The position numbers and the translations under genes are program-made. Positions 1 through 5,970 of a stretch of 13,421 nucleotides of DNA are shown here, one piece after another; position 1 is the stretch's first letter, and every line of letters begins with the position of its first letter. The notes below the pieces were generated by a model. The model made no database searches. It was not told the DNA's origin and saw only the letters and a list, made by a program, of their open reading frames with translations. This DNA is from 2-01-FULL-39-28 sp964436165 (lineage in GTDB: Bacteria > Patescibacteriota > Minisyncoccia > 2-02-FULL-40-12 > GWA2-44-9): the NCBI GenBank assembly GCA_964436165.1, contig CAYTBY010000027.1, positions 1-13,421 on the forward strand. Direction: 5' to 3'.

Positions 1-889
1 TCTGGAATCCTTTGATTGATTTTAATCTGCCCTGTAAGTGGGAATTGTAGCTCTCGATGATATTGGTGGTATTGGGGCATTGTTCTCTGTATTGGGCATT
101 AAAAGCGAAAAAATTATCGTATCTCTGCTGAACATCCACCAATATCGTCTGGACCATTTTATCTTGTTTTCCGTATCGGTAATATATGCCCGTTAACCAA
201 GATTGCCTCTTTTGGTAATGATTTTTAGGATTGAATGCTCCCTTGAGTTCATAGAAGAAATCGTGGTATTTATCCTCGGTCCTAATCCTCAGCATCTGTC
301 TTAAAATCTCAAAGTAATGATTGTGGCACAGTTGTATTGGCACTGTTGGATAAATACGTTTTAAGGCTGGTTTTAGGGCACTGATATCATCGGCAATCAC
401 AATCTGTAAAGGATAACGAATTGTATGAATTAAATTAAAGAATTTATTGAAAGCCCATTCGTTTTCACTGGGAGCTAAAACACCTACGGGTATATCATGG
501 CTTAGATAATCAATGCCGTAGATAAATGGGATTTTTTTATCATATCCTTTTACTTTTACATATTTGCCATCAACTACTAATCTGCCACTCCATCTATTAC
601 AATAGTTAGCTGATAGCCAAGTATTTTCTGGGAGACGATTCATCTCATCTTCTACTTGCCTGAAAACTTTAGCTGGAGATGACTGATATTGGTCAGCTAA
701 TTTTCTAAATGGGACGCCGTCAATATGCGGTATCCAGAAGATTGGTTTTACCCGATGGTCTATTGAAAAAGAGTGTTTTTGTTTCTTACAGAAGAATCGT
801 TTTAATCCCTTTCTGCTCCCTTTCTTAATTGTTTTGTTACTGCCACAGATTGGACATTTTGGGTTCTTTTTTTGGTCATAATACCCAAT
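1..889 (-). CDS. Zinc-ribbon DDE transposase (MULE/IS256-like), partial, C-terminus cut by window edge
   Basis: The frame is open for 296 codons on the minus strand. It begins with a CxxC zinc ribbon (PKCPICGS, with a further FFC at about residue 34), then a helix-turn-helix-like stretch (PFRKLADQYQSSPAKVFRQ). The catalytic core has Asp in VVDGKY (~107), Asp-Asp in IADD (~167), a C/H pair in QLCHNH, and Glu in TNIIESYNSH (~279). The spacing (about 60, then about 110 residues) fits MULE/IS256-type DDE transposases; exact IS family is unsure (IS1/IS1595-like zinc ribbons are an alternative). The C-terminus lies outside the window. No ATG/GTG/TTG opens this frame: after the upstream in-frame TAA the first possible start is ATT at 889-887. 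The nearest ATG (879-877) is in another frame and enters this one after a -1 slip on seven A's. No second inverted repeat is visible because the left end is missing. Confidence 0.85.
   Translation of the reverse strand, partial: MGYYDQKKNPKCPICGSNKTIKKGSRKGLKRFFCKKQKHSFSIDHRVKPIFWIPHIDGVPFRKLADQYQSSPAKVFRQVEDEMNRLPENTWLSANYCNRWSGRLVVDGKYVKVKGYDKKIPFIYGIDYLSHDIPVGVLAPSENEWAFNKFFNLIHTIRYPLQIVIADDISALKPALKRIYPTVPIQLCHNHYFEILRQMLRIRTEDKYHDFFYELKGAFNPKNHYQKRQSWLTGIYYRYGKQDKMVQTILVDVQQRYDNFFAFNAQYREQCPNTTNIIESYNSHLQGRLKSIKGFQ
867..873 (-). promoter_or_regulatory. A7 slippery run, possible -1 frameshift entering the transposase frame
   Basis: On the minus strand ATG ACC AAA AAA A opens a frame of 25 codons that then stops. 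A -1 slip on the A7 run moves ribosomes (or RNA polymerase) into the long zinc-ribbon/DDE frame, which lacks its own normal start codon. A-runs are used this way in several IS families. A sequencing error in the homopolymer or an ATT start are the alternatives. Confidence 0.4.
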
Positions 890-928
890 TTAACATGTTA
901 ATTGAGAATCTAGCCTAGACAGGACAAC

Positions 929-952
929 AAAAAAGAGTGCTATCAAGCACCC
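929..952 (-). terminator. Intrinsic terminator downstream of the toxin-antitoxin genes
   Basis: On the minus strand a stem GGGTGCT/AGCACTC (7 bp, one G-U) with loop TGAT is followed directly by six U's. It sits between the toxin stop (1092) and the transposase, so it would end the toxin-antitoxin transcript and shield the transposase from read-through. The rest of 890-1091 holds no gene I can support; a 9-bp direct repeat ACCCAATTT occurs at 883-891 and 949-957. Confidence 0.65.
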
Positions 953-1091
953 AATTTGAAACGGTCTCGTGACGGAATTCATTACCTCACTTTGTTTTGA
1001 AAATAGGTTCTAACCTGGTACAATAGAGACACCAGATAAAACAATCCTGTTTTTCTGAAACCAATCCAATGGGATTTGAACCGAGAAGCGA

Positions 1092-1424
1092 CTAGATACG
1101 TTCTTTTATTGCATTCATCAAATCCCGCTCGTTTTTATAAATTCCATGCCTTGAAAAAACTAGAATTTTAAATTTTTGTTCTTCAATCTCTTGAAATATA
1201 ACACGGTATCCTTTGGACTTTCCAACGTTTTCTTTCAAGGGAACAACTCGCCCCTTGTATATTTTAGCTTGTCCAAATCCGGGAAAAAGATCTATGCCCG
1301 GAGTTTCCTTAATTCCCTTCAAAACAAAAAGCCTTTCCCAGGCTTCTAAAGATTCAAGCGGCGCTGGATAGCGCCGCAGGTCTTTTAAATCTTTTTCTAT
1401 ATCTTCATGGCGAGATATTTCCAT
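1092..1424 (-). CDS. RelE/HigB-superfamily toxin-like protein, partner of the Panacea gene
   Basis: 110 residues. The C-terminal half has the typical RelE-fold strand pattern: KGRVVPLKENVGKSKGYRVIFQ (two strands joined by a basic Gly-rich turn, then GYRVI), then KILVFSRHGIYKNERDL. RelE-family toxins are ribosome-dependent mRNA endonucleases or related inhibitors; this one is assigned by pattern only. The N-terminal ~60 residues form a charged helical region and a longer insertion than in E. coli RelE. It starts 5 nt after the antitoxin stop, with AGGA just upstream of ATG, so the two genes are co-transcribed with the antitoxin first. Which residues are catalytic cannot be told, and a non-toxic homologue is possible. 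Confidence 0.7.
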   Translation of the reverse strand: MEISRHEDIEKDLKDLRRYPAPLESLEAWERLFVLKGIKETPGIDLFPGFGQAKIYKGRVVPLKENVGKSKGYRVIFQEIEEQKFKILVFSRHGIYKNERDLMNAIKERI

Positions 1425-1429
1425 TCTTC

Positions 1430-1927
1430 CTAGAGATTAGCCATCTCGCCATATTTATTTCGGTAGTAAGCAAGATTGTAATCTATTACATCGTTGGGTT
1501 TTGTTGAAATCCAAGGTGCCTCTCCATGACTGGCGGTTTTCATTTCAGTTCCGGTAAACTTTTCCCATTTATCAGCGACTTCCTCGAGCATAACAAGCTC
1601 TTCTTTATCAAAAACATGAAGGTCGAAGTCTTTAGTGGCTTCTATACGCTGTTGATCATTGTATCCTTCGGCTACTTTATGGCTAGTAATTTTAATCTCT
1701 TTGTCTTTCATCTCTTTTAAGATTTTTTCTGCCATTCTTGGTACTGGACCATTGTCAAAACGGAGATATTCATCTCCTGTGACTGAACGGCCATATTTCT
1801 CAAAGAAATCAAAATCAAGATAGTAGAGAAGCTTCATCATTTTGAGCTTTCCGAGAGTCCCGTTTTGAATCTTTTTAGCGAAAAATAAAATGGCGTTTTT
1901 GTACTTTTTCTCGTTTATTTTGACCAT
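1430..1927 (-). CDS. Panacea-domain (DUF4065, SocA/GepA-like) antitoxin
   Basis: About 165 residues. The N-terminus (KKYKNAILFFAKKIQNGTLG KLKMMKLLYYLDFDFFEKYG in two blocks) and the following VTGDEYLRFDNGPVPRMAEKIL carry the Panacea signature: helical KLxKLLYxxD followed by the G-x-xY-x-x-x-x-GP-VP motif. The C-terminus (TASHGEAPW...) also matches. Panacea is known as an antitoxin domain that pairs with many unrelated toxin folds, and the RelE-like gene 5 nt downstream fits that. A TTG at 1945 would add six residues, but the extended -10 at 1949-1957 would start RNA near 1942, downstream of that TTG. ATG at 1927 is therefore the better start, with a leader of only ~15 nt and no obvious Shine-Dalgarno. 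Autoregulation is usual for such pairs but not visible here. Confidence 0.8.
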   Translation of the reverse strand: MVKINEKKYKNAILFFAKKIQNGTLGKLKMMKLLYYLDFDFFEKYGRSVTGDEYLRFDNGPVPRMAEKILKEMKDKEIKITSHKVAEGYNDQQRIEATKDFDLHVFDKEELVMLEEVADKWEKFTGTEMKTASHGEAPWISTKPNDVIDYNLAYYRNKYGEMANL

Positions 1928-1948
1928 TTTGTTGAGCTTATTCAATTA

Positions 1949-1957
1949 ATTATATCA
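1949..1957 (-). promoter_or_regulatory. Extended -10 promoter of the toxin-antitoxin pair
   Basis: On the minus strand the sequence is TGATATAAT: a perfect TATAAT with the extended TGn. No convincing -35 is present at 16-18 bp. It predicts a transcription start near 1942 and decides the ATG at 1927 as translation start. Confidence 0.6.
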
Positions 1958-2018
1958 TATCATCTAAATCCTTATATAACAAGCGTGATGTAGACATGAA
2001 AAAATGACCGGAAATGCG

Positions 2019-2047
2019 TTCGAACTATCTTCACAATAGAGGCACCA
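2019..2047. repeat. Copy of a short imperfect repeat flanking the toxin-antitoxin pair (other copy 1008-1034)
   Basis: CACAATAGAGGCACCA at 2032-2047 resembles TACAATAGAGACACCA at 1019-1034 (14 of 16 identical), and both are preceded by a GTTC(G/T)AAC tract. The two copies lie on either side of 1092-1927. The repeat is imperfect and short; it could be chance or the trace of an insertion. Confidence 0.35.
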
Positions 2048-2080
2048 AAAAGAAAAACGGTCTCCTCGAAGGAAGACCGT
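2047..2080 (-). terminator. Strong intrinsic terminator of iscU
   Basis: On the minus strand ACGGTCT pairs with AGACCGT, with an inner CC/GG and a TTCG-containing loop, followed by TTTTCTTTTT. It lies ~90 nt after the iscU stop and prevents read-through into the toxin-antitoxin promoter. Confidence 0.85.
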
Positions 2081-2084
2081 GTTT

Positions 2085-2120
2085 CGAACTTGCGTTCGGT
2101 TTGAGAGCCAAAGCTCTCGA
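2085..2120 (-). ncRNA. Two stem-loops in the iscU 3' UTR (possible 3'-UTR-derived RNA)
   Basis: Read on the minus strand, two perfect hairpins precede the terminator: GAGAGC/GCTCTC with loop TTTG (2103-2118, extendable by two weaker pairs), then CGAAC/GTTCG with a GNRA-type loop GCAA (2085-2098). With the terminator at 2047-2080 this gives three tandem stems in about 75 nt. No promoter of its own is evident. It may stabilise the iscU mRNA or release a small RNA; function is not known. Confidence 0.4.
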
Positions 2121-2166
2121 CAACGAACTACTTACAATTTAGCACCTTTATTTTTTAGCGCAAGGC

Positions 2167-2589
2167 CTAACTGTGGATATCTTTTTCTTGCGGTTTCTCT
2201 ACCCCCGTTCCGCTTTTATTTTTATAATCTTTGATTGCTGCCCTGATCGCGTCTTCGGCCAATACAGAGCAGTGGATTTTTACCGGAGGAAGAGACAATT
2301 CTTCAACGATCTGAGTGTTTTTTATCTGGCTGGCTTCCTCGATTGTTTTTCCTTTTAACCATTCCGTGGCCAAAGAAGACGAGGCAATGGCCGAACCACA
2401 GCCGAATGTTTTGAATTTAGCATCTTCTATAACGTTTGTTTCCGGATTGACTTTGATCTGAAGCTTCATCACATCTCCGCATTCAGGAGCGCCGACTAAC
2501 CCTGTGCCGACATTAGGGTCGTCTTTTGGCAAAGAGCCGACATTTCTAGGATTTTCGTAATGGTCAATAACTTTGCTTGAGTAGGGCAT
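2167..2589 (-). CDS. iscU: IscU-type Fe-S cluster assembly scaffold
   Basis: 140 residues, highly similar to proteobacterial IscU from MPYSSKVIDHYENPRNVGS onward. All cluster ligands are present: Cys37 and Asp39 (APECGD), Cys64 (FGCGSA), His106-Cys107 (KIHCSV). The HscA-recognition motif LPPVK is intact at 100-104, although no hscA, hscB or iscS lies in this window. IscU receives sulfur from a cysteine desulfurase, assembles 2Fe-2S clusters in the cytoplasm and passes them to apoproteins. A ~12-residue charged tail beyond the usual end is extra. GAGGAG eight bases before ATG is a good Shine-Dalgarno. It is divergent from the adenosyltransferase gene (42 bp apart) and monocistronic, ending in its own terminator. 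Confidence 0.93.
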   Translation of the reverse strand: MPYSSKVIDHYENPRNVGSLPKDDPNVGTGLVGAPECGDVMKLQIKVNPETNVIEDAKFKTFGCGSAIASSSLATEWLKGKTIEEASQIKNTQIVEELSLPPVKIHCSVLAEDAIRAAIKDYKNKSGTGVEKPQEKDIHS

Positions 2590-2632
2590 TGATTCTTCTC
2601 CTCGGTTACTTTAAAGTTCTTAGTATAGTATA
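2589..2632. promoter_or_regulatory. Divergent promoter region, iscU / adenosyltransferase operon
   Basis: The 42-bp gap must hold both promoters. Rightward: TTGATT at 2589-2594, 17 bp, TAAAGT at 2612-2617, giving a start near 2624 and a leader of ~8 nt. Leftward: TATACT on the minus strand at 2624-2629 (overlapping second copy nearby), with a weak -35. The two overlap, so their use may be mutually exclusive. Confidence 0.45.
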
Positions 2633-3213
2633 TGCCTAATTTTTACACCGGTAAAGGCGATAAAGGCAGAAGTTATGTCGGCAAAAAGTCTGTTTCCAAG
2701 ACTTGTCTTGAGATTGAAGCGCTTGGACAGCTGGACGAGCTAAACAGTCTGCTTGGAGTTTTGAAGTCTCAAAAAGTCACGGAAAAGTTAAAGAAAATTC
2801 TCCATCAAGTTCAGGAAAACCTGTTCATCATTCAATCTCACGTGGCCAACATTATGCTCGATGAAAAGCCCCGACGCCAAGGGGTCGGGGTCCCGACCGA
2901 AGCGTCGGGATTCAAAGTGCCGGAGTTTAAAAGTTTTAAAGTGAAAGAAGTTGAAAAAGCAATAGATGATATTGAGAAAAAGCTCCCGCCTCTTAAAAAA
3001 TTTGTAATTTCCGGCGCTAACCAGACCTCGGCCTGGCTCGACTTAATGAGGGCTAAATCAAGGAATGTTGAACGGAGCGTTCTGAAAATTAAAAAGATAG
3101 ATCGGCTTAGTTTGGACGTCAAAGCATATTTGAACCGCCTTTCGAGCTTATTTTTCGCTCTTGCCCGCCAAGAAGCGCGGAATAAAAAAGAGAGTAATCC
3201 CAGCTACAAGTAA
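2632..3213 (+). CDS. PduO-type ATP:cob(I)alamin adenosyltransferase homologue
   Basis: 193 residues. N-terminal FYTGKGDKGRS corresponds to the ATP-binding TRxGDxGxT loop; IEALGQLDELNS, the helical QVQENLFIIQSHVANI and FVISGANQTSAWLDLMRAKSRNVERSVL match the PduO five-helix-bundle motifs (usual form: FxxPGGS...LHxARxxxRRxER). Several positions deviate (TGKGDKG; SGANQTSAW; RAKSRNVER), so catalysis is likely but not assured. The family transfers adenosyl from ATP to cob(I)alamin. No B12 gene or B12-dependent enzyme is nearby, so salvage of coenzyme from outside is an inference. Residues 80-93 are encoded by a GC-rich palindromic repeat inserted in frame in a loop between helices. Its TAA overlaps the next ATG (TAATG), indicating translational coupling. 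Confidence 0.8.
   Translation: MPNFYTGKGDKGRSYVGKKSVSKTCLEIEALGQLDELNSLLGVLKSQKVTEKLKKILHQVQENLFIIQSHVANIMLDEKPRRQGVGVPTEASGFKVPEFKSFKVKEVEKAIDDIEKKLPPLKKFVISGANQTSAWLDLMRAKSRNVERSVLKIKKIDRLSLDVKAYLNRLSSLFFALARQEARNKKESNPSYK
2869..2910. repeat. 42-bp tandem-hairpin palindromic element inserted in frame in a CDS
   Basis: Two adjacent hairpins: CCCCGAC (2869-2875) with GTCGGGG (2884-2890), and TCCCGAC (2891-2897) with GTCGGGA (2904-2910). The block is 76% GC (32 of 42) in an AT-leaning gene and is exactly 14 codons in frame (PRRQGVGVPTEASG, residues 80-93). It resembles in behaviour the palindromic repeats that insert into reading frames in Rickettsia (RPE). Confidence 0.7.
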
Positions 3214-3710
3214 TGTGGATTTTTATAATAATTTTATTTATTTTTCTGGGAACTTTTGCTTATGCCGGCATCCTCGCCGCGCCATGGTTTCCGACCTGGA
3301 CAAGAGATATTCAAAGGTTTTTAAAATTGGCAGAGATTAAACCTGGCCAGAAGTTTTATGATCTTGGCTGTGGAGACGGCAAACTGGTATTTGCGGCCGC
3401 TGGCGCTGGGGCCAGAGCGGTTGGCTTCGAAATATCACTGCTCCCCTATTTGATTGCCAAGACCAGGTCTTTTTTTGTTGAAAATACCGAGGTAAGGTTT
3501 AAAAACTTTTGGAAACAAAATTTATCTGATGCCGATGTTATCTATATTTTTCTAACCCCAAAAGTAAATCCCAAAGCAAAATTAAAATTTGAGCAAGAAC
3601 TCAAGCCGGGAACCAGGGTAGTCGCCTATACCTGGCCAGTCATAGGCTGGACGGCGATCAAAGAAGATTTTACGTCTGGACAACCGCCCATGTATTTATA
3701 TATTATGTAG
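3213..3710 (+). CDS. Membrane-anchored SAM-dependent methyltransferase, FAM173-like
   Basis: 165 residues. Residues 2-24 form one hydrophobic segment (FIIILFIFLGTFAYAGIL), a signal anchor. A class I methyltransferase core follows: motif I FYDLGCGDGKLV (48-59), the acidic strand end AVGFEIS (~74), then NFWKQNLSDADVIYIFLTP and LKPGTRVVAYTW. The short pattern PGQKFYDLGCGDGK...DLSxADVIYIFLTP...LKPGTRVV is that of FAM173/ATPSC-KMT-type lysine methyltransferases and their bacterial relatives. The substrate is not known. Start ATG shares its A with the preceding TAA, so it is coupled to the adenosyltransferase gene; it is followed 25 bp later by the peptidase gene. Confidence 0.8.
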   Translation: MWIFIIILFIFLGTFAYAGILAAPWFPTWTRDIQRFLKLAEIKPGQKFYDLGCGDGKLVFAAAGAGARAVGFEISLLPYLIAKTRSFFVENTEVRFKNFWKQNLSDADVIYIFLTPKVNPKAKLKFEQELKPGTRVVAYTWPVIGWTAIKEDFTSGQPPMYLYIM

Positions 3711-3735
3711 CCAAAGCTTTTTTGGGAGAGGTACC

Positions 3736-4659
3736 TTGAAAACTTGTATGCGAATAGCCTTAGCGAATAGGCACATGCAAACAATGATTAATGTGCTGGC
3801 CCTAGTCCTATTTTTTGGGTCACCAGGAAATGCCCAGGCTAAAAGTTTCTATGTCCTTACTCCACGGGTTGGCCAAGGTGGAACGGCTATTGTCAGAATT
3901 GACCCCAATTTCCAGGAACCGACGACTTGTCTGTCTGTTTTTGGAAATCAATATGCTCCTAACAAAAATGGCTATGTCATTATTGGGATAGCAACAGATA
4001 CAGTACCAACTAAGGATATGCCTAATCAAAATAAACATCTGATCTTAATGGTTGAATGCGGCCAAGGCATCCGGCTTAATGGGGACTACGAAGAGCTCGA
4101 GGTTGTTGAAACTAATTTTCTTAAAACAAGAACGGCGGTCTTTACCGGCAAACCAAAACCGCGTACAAACCGCCAGAAAAGGGCCATTGATAAAGCCTTT
4201 GATCAAGCAGATAAATTGACCGATCTTACAAACGGCTCAAAATATACCTGGCCCCTTAATACTGTTGTAATAGAAATTATTGACCCCTTTGGGCCTATTT
4301 ATAGGAACAATCCATATCTATTTCACACCGGGCTTGACCTGCGGGCCAGAATCGGAACTCCCATAGTAGCGGTCAACAGTGGCAGAGTCGTCCTTATTGC
4401 CAAGAATTACCGTAGAAGCAGAGAGGGCAATATGATCATTCTTTACCATGGACTGGAGATTTATTCTGTGTATATGCACTTATCAAAATTCCAAGTAAAA
4501 GCAGGTGATATTGTAGAAAAAGGCCAAGTCATAGGTTTAACCGGTAAAACCGGTGTCGGTGCCAATAAAGACCACCATCTCCATTGGAATATGAGAGAGC
4601 ACAACACTTATGTTGACCCGTTTACGTTTATCGATACAACAGATCAGTGTCTACAGTAA
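3736..4659 (+). CDS. Secreted M23 (LytM-type) metallopeptidase
   Basis: 307 residues. Residues 1-35 are a Sec signal peptide: basic start, hydrophobic MINVLALVLFFG, and the cleavage site AQA-K at ~35/36. An N-terminal beta-rich domain (36-~165) precedes the M23 core. All zinc/catalytic residues are seen: His197 and Asp201 in FHTGLD, His248 in YMHLS, and His281-x-His283 in HHLHW. It should cleave peptidoglycan peptides or act in cell-wall remodelling outside the membrane. The start is TTG at 3736, favoured over ATG 3748 because GGGAGAGG (3724-3731) lies at the right distance only from the TTG. It is the last gene of the 2632-4659 operon and is closed by a terminator. Confidence 0.88.
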   Translation: MKTCMRIALANRHMQTMINVLALVLFFGSPGNAQAKSFYVLTPRVGQGGTAIVRIDPNFQEPTTCLSVFGNQYAPNKNGYVIIGIATDTVPTKDMPNQNKHLILMVECGQGIRLNGDYEELEVVETNFLKTRTAVFTGKPKPRTNRQKRAIDKAFDQADKLTDLTNGSKYTWPLNTVVIEIIDPFGPIYRNNPYLFHTGLDLRARIGTPIVAVNSGRVVLIAKNYRRSREGNMIILYHGLEIYSVYMHLSKFQVKAGDIVEKGQVIGLTGKTGVGANKDHHLHWNMREHNTYVDPFTFIDTTDQCLQ

Positions 4660-4688
4660 AGAGGTTTTGCGTAGACTAGAAGCAGTTT

Positions 4689-4717
4689 AAAAAAGCTGAT
4701 AACTATCGGCTTTTTTT
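4689..4717. terminator. Bidirectional terminator between M23 peptidase and xer
   Basis: AAAAAA-GCTGAT-AACT-ATCGGC-TTTTTTT: a 6-bp stem (one T-G) with A6 before and T7 after, so it works in both directions for the two convergent genes. The stop codon of xer (TAG, 4705-4703) lies inside the hairpin. Confidence 0.85.
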
Positions 4718-5623
4718 ATTGTGGAATTTCTCATGTACCTCTCTTAATTGCTTGTCTGTAACATGAGTGTAAATCTGGGTCGTGGTGACTGAAGCGTGGC
4801 CGAGCATGGCTTGGACCGAGCGGATATCGGCTCCGTTCCGCAAAAGATCGGTGGCGAAGCTATGTCTAAGAGTATGCGGGCTGACATTTTTTCCGACTAT
4901 CCCAGCTTTTATCGAATATTTTTTTATAATTCTTTGGATGCTTCTCGGAGTGAGTCGAAGGTTACTATCTTTCGAGAAGGAACCGCTTTTCGGGATTCTT
5001 ATAAAAAGAGCCTCATCGACATCTGGCCGTTTGGCCAGATAGTCTTTAACTATTTTCCGGGTATCATCAGAAAGAAAAACCATTCTAATCTTACTTCCCT
5101 TTCCTCGGATAGCCATCTCTCCTCTGTTCAAGTCTATTTTATCCCTATCAAGAGAGCACAATTCGGATACCCGCATGCCCGAGCTAAAAAGAACAGACAA
5201 TATTGCCCTATCTCTTAGAATATCTAAAGAGTCGCCCTTCGGAGCATCGATAAGCCGAAGAAGTTCTTCCGGTTCAAGGAAGGTTACTTCTCTGTCTTCT
5301 TGCTTCCCCAGTTCAACTCTCTCGGCGGCTACGGTTTTGATCCCGGTTTTGGCTAAATATTTAAGAAAGTTCCGCAGGGCGATAACATGATAATTCTGGG
5401 TGATTTTTTTAAGCGGCTGTCCCTTGGTATTCCGAAGACGGTTTAAATGCAGGCGGTATTGCCTTATCAATTCCTCGTTAAGCTGGCTTATGGTTTTGAT
5501 TTTGGCAAACCCCAAAAACCGATCTAAATACCGCCCATAATTCTCAAGGGTTTTCTGGGATTTATTCTTCTCAATTTCCAGATACTCCAGGTATCTAATT
5601 TTGAGGTCTTTAATGTCAGTCAT
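4703..5623 (-). CDS. xerC: XerC/XerD-type tyrosine recombinase
   Basis: 306 residues, the usual Xer length. A SAM-like N-terminal DNA-binding domain (about 1-100) precedes the catalytic domain. The full active site is present: Arg151 (GMRVSEL), Lys175 (GKGSKIR), His250 and Arg253 (HTLRHSFA), His276 (LGHASV) and nucleophile Tyr285 (TQIYTHV). It should resolve chromosome dimers at a dif site; XerC versus XerD cannot be told, and it may be the only Xer in the cell. No phage or integron genes adjoin it, which favours the housekeeping role. Start ATG at 5623; a minus-strand TGTTATAAT (5647-5655) is an extended -10, giving a leader of ~17 nt without Shine-Dalgarno. A dif-like sequence overlaps this promoter. 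Confidence 0.9.
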   Translation of the reverse strand: MTDIKDLKIRYLEYLEIEKNKSQKTLENYGRYLDRFLGFAKIKTISQLNEELIRQYRLHLNRLRNTKGQPLKKITQNYHVIALRNFLKYLAKTGIKTVAAERVELGKQEDREVTFLEPEELLRLIDAPKGDSLDILRDRAILSVLFSSGMRVSELCSLDRDKIDLNRGEMAIRGKGSKIRMVFLSDDTRKIVKDYLAKRPDVDEALFIRIPKSGSFSKDSNLRLTPRSIQRIIKKYSIKAGIVGKNVSPHTLRHSFATDLLRNGADIRSVQAMLGHASVTTTQIYTHVTDKQLREVHEKFHNKKSR

Positions 5624-5631
5624 ATTTAGGT

Positions 5632-5659
5632 ACTTCGCATAATATAATTATAACAAAGG
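5632..5659. promoter_or_regulatory. xer promoter (extended -10, minus strand) overlapping a dif-like sequence
   Basis: Minus strand TGTTATAAT at 5647-5655 is an extended -10 for xer. On the plus strand ACTTCGCATAA (5632-5642) matches 8 of 11 bases of the E. coli dif XerC arm (recalled as GGTGCGCATAA) and shares ACTTC with the B. subtilis dif start; TTATAACAAAG follows after 5 bp (6 expected). The right arm is a poor match, so the dif reading is speculative while the promoter is more likely. Confidence 0.4.
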
Positions 5660-5676
5660 GCTTTTAAAACTATCTA

Positions 5677-5705
5677 TTGCTAAAACATCTAAAGTATGGT
5701 ATGAT
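5677..5705 (+). promoter_or_regulatory. Sigma70-type promoter of the small zinc-ribbon gene
   Basis: TTGCTA (5677-5682), 17-bp spacer, TATGAT (5700-5705), preceded by TGG giving an extended -10. Predicted start ~5712, about 38 nt before the ATG. Confidence 0.65.
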
Positions 5706-5749
5706 TATAAAGTACTGAAAACCTTTATCGAAAAAACAAGGAGGCCGAT

Positions 5750-5887
5750 ATGAAGAGTATGTATCCAGCTGATTACAACCCACCCAATCATGGCAAGTGT
5801 GAAAAGTGTGGGTATCCTACAAAAGCCTACGATGCACGGTGGATGGTGTTGTGCCCCGAGCACTGGCAAGAACTTGCAAAGAGATAA
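5750..5887 (+). CDS. Small zinc-ribbon-like protein, 45 residues
   Basis: The sequence runs MKSMYPADYNPPNHGK, then CEKCGYPTKAYDARWMVLCP, then EHWQELAKR. The CxxC ... CxxH arrangement (Cys17, Cys20, Cys39, His42) could bind one zinc ion. Start choice is firm: AAGGAGG (5738-5744) lies 5 nt before the ATG, the best Shine-Dalgarno in the window, and a promoter sits at 5677-5705. No family is recognised; a regulator, an RNA-binding ribbon or a ribosome-associated protein are all possible. The gene stands alone between xer (divergent) and the palindromic element upstream of rpsO. Of the ~370 bp to rpsO, 5888-5970 shows nothing clear. Confidence 0.75.
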   Translation: MKSMYPADYNPPNHGKCEKCGYPTKAYDARWMVLCPEHWQELAKR

Positions 5888-5970
5888 TCGTGAGCTACGA
5901 CACAATGGGCCCATCAAGTAGTGTGAAAACATGAACGGTGAGCCCAATTTATTTTCTTCAAAAATGAGCG

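Noticed and set aside
1060..1090. GGTTCAAATCC on the minus strand, like a tRNA T-arm
   Set aside because: The flanking bases do not form the 5-bp T stem and no acceptor, D or anticodon arm is found around it.
3711..3735. CCAAA...TTTGG hairpin as a terminator before the M23 gene
   Set aside because: Stem is short and AT-rich and is followed by GAGAG, the Shine-Dalgarno of the next gene, not a U-run.
5907..5955. TGGGC...GCCCA as a terminator of the small gene
   Set aside because: Only five pairs around a ~30-nt loop and a broken T-run; not convincing.
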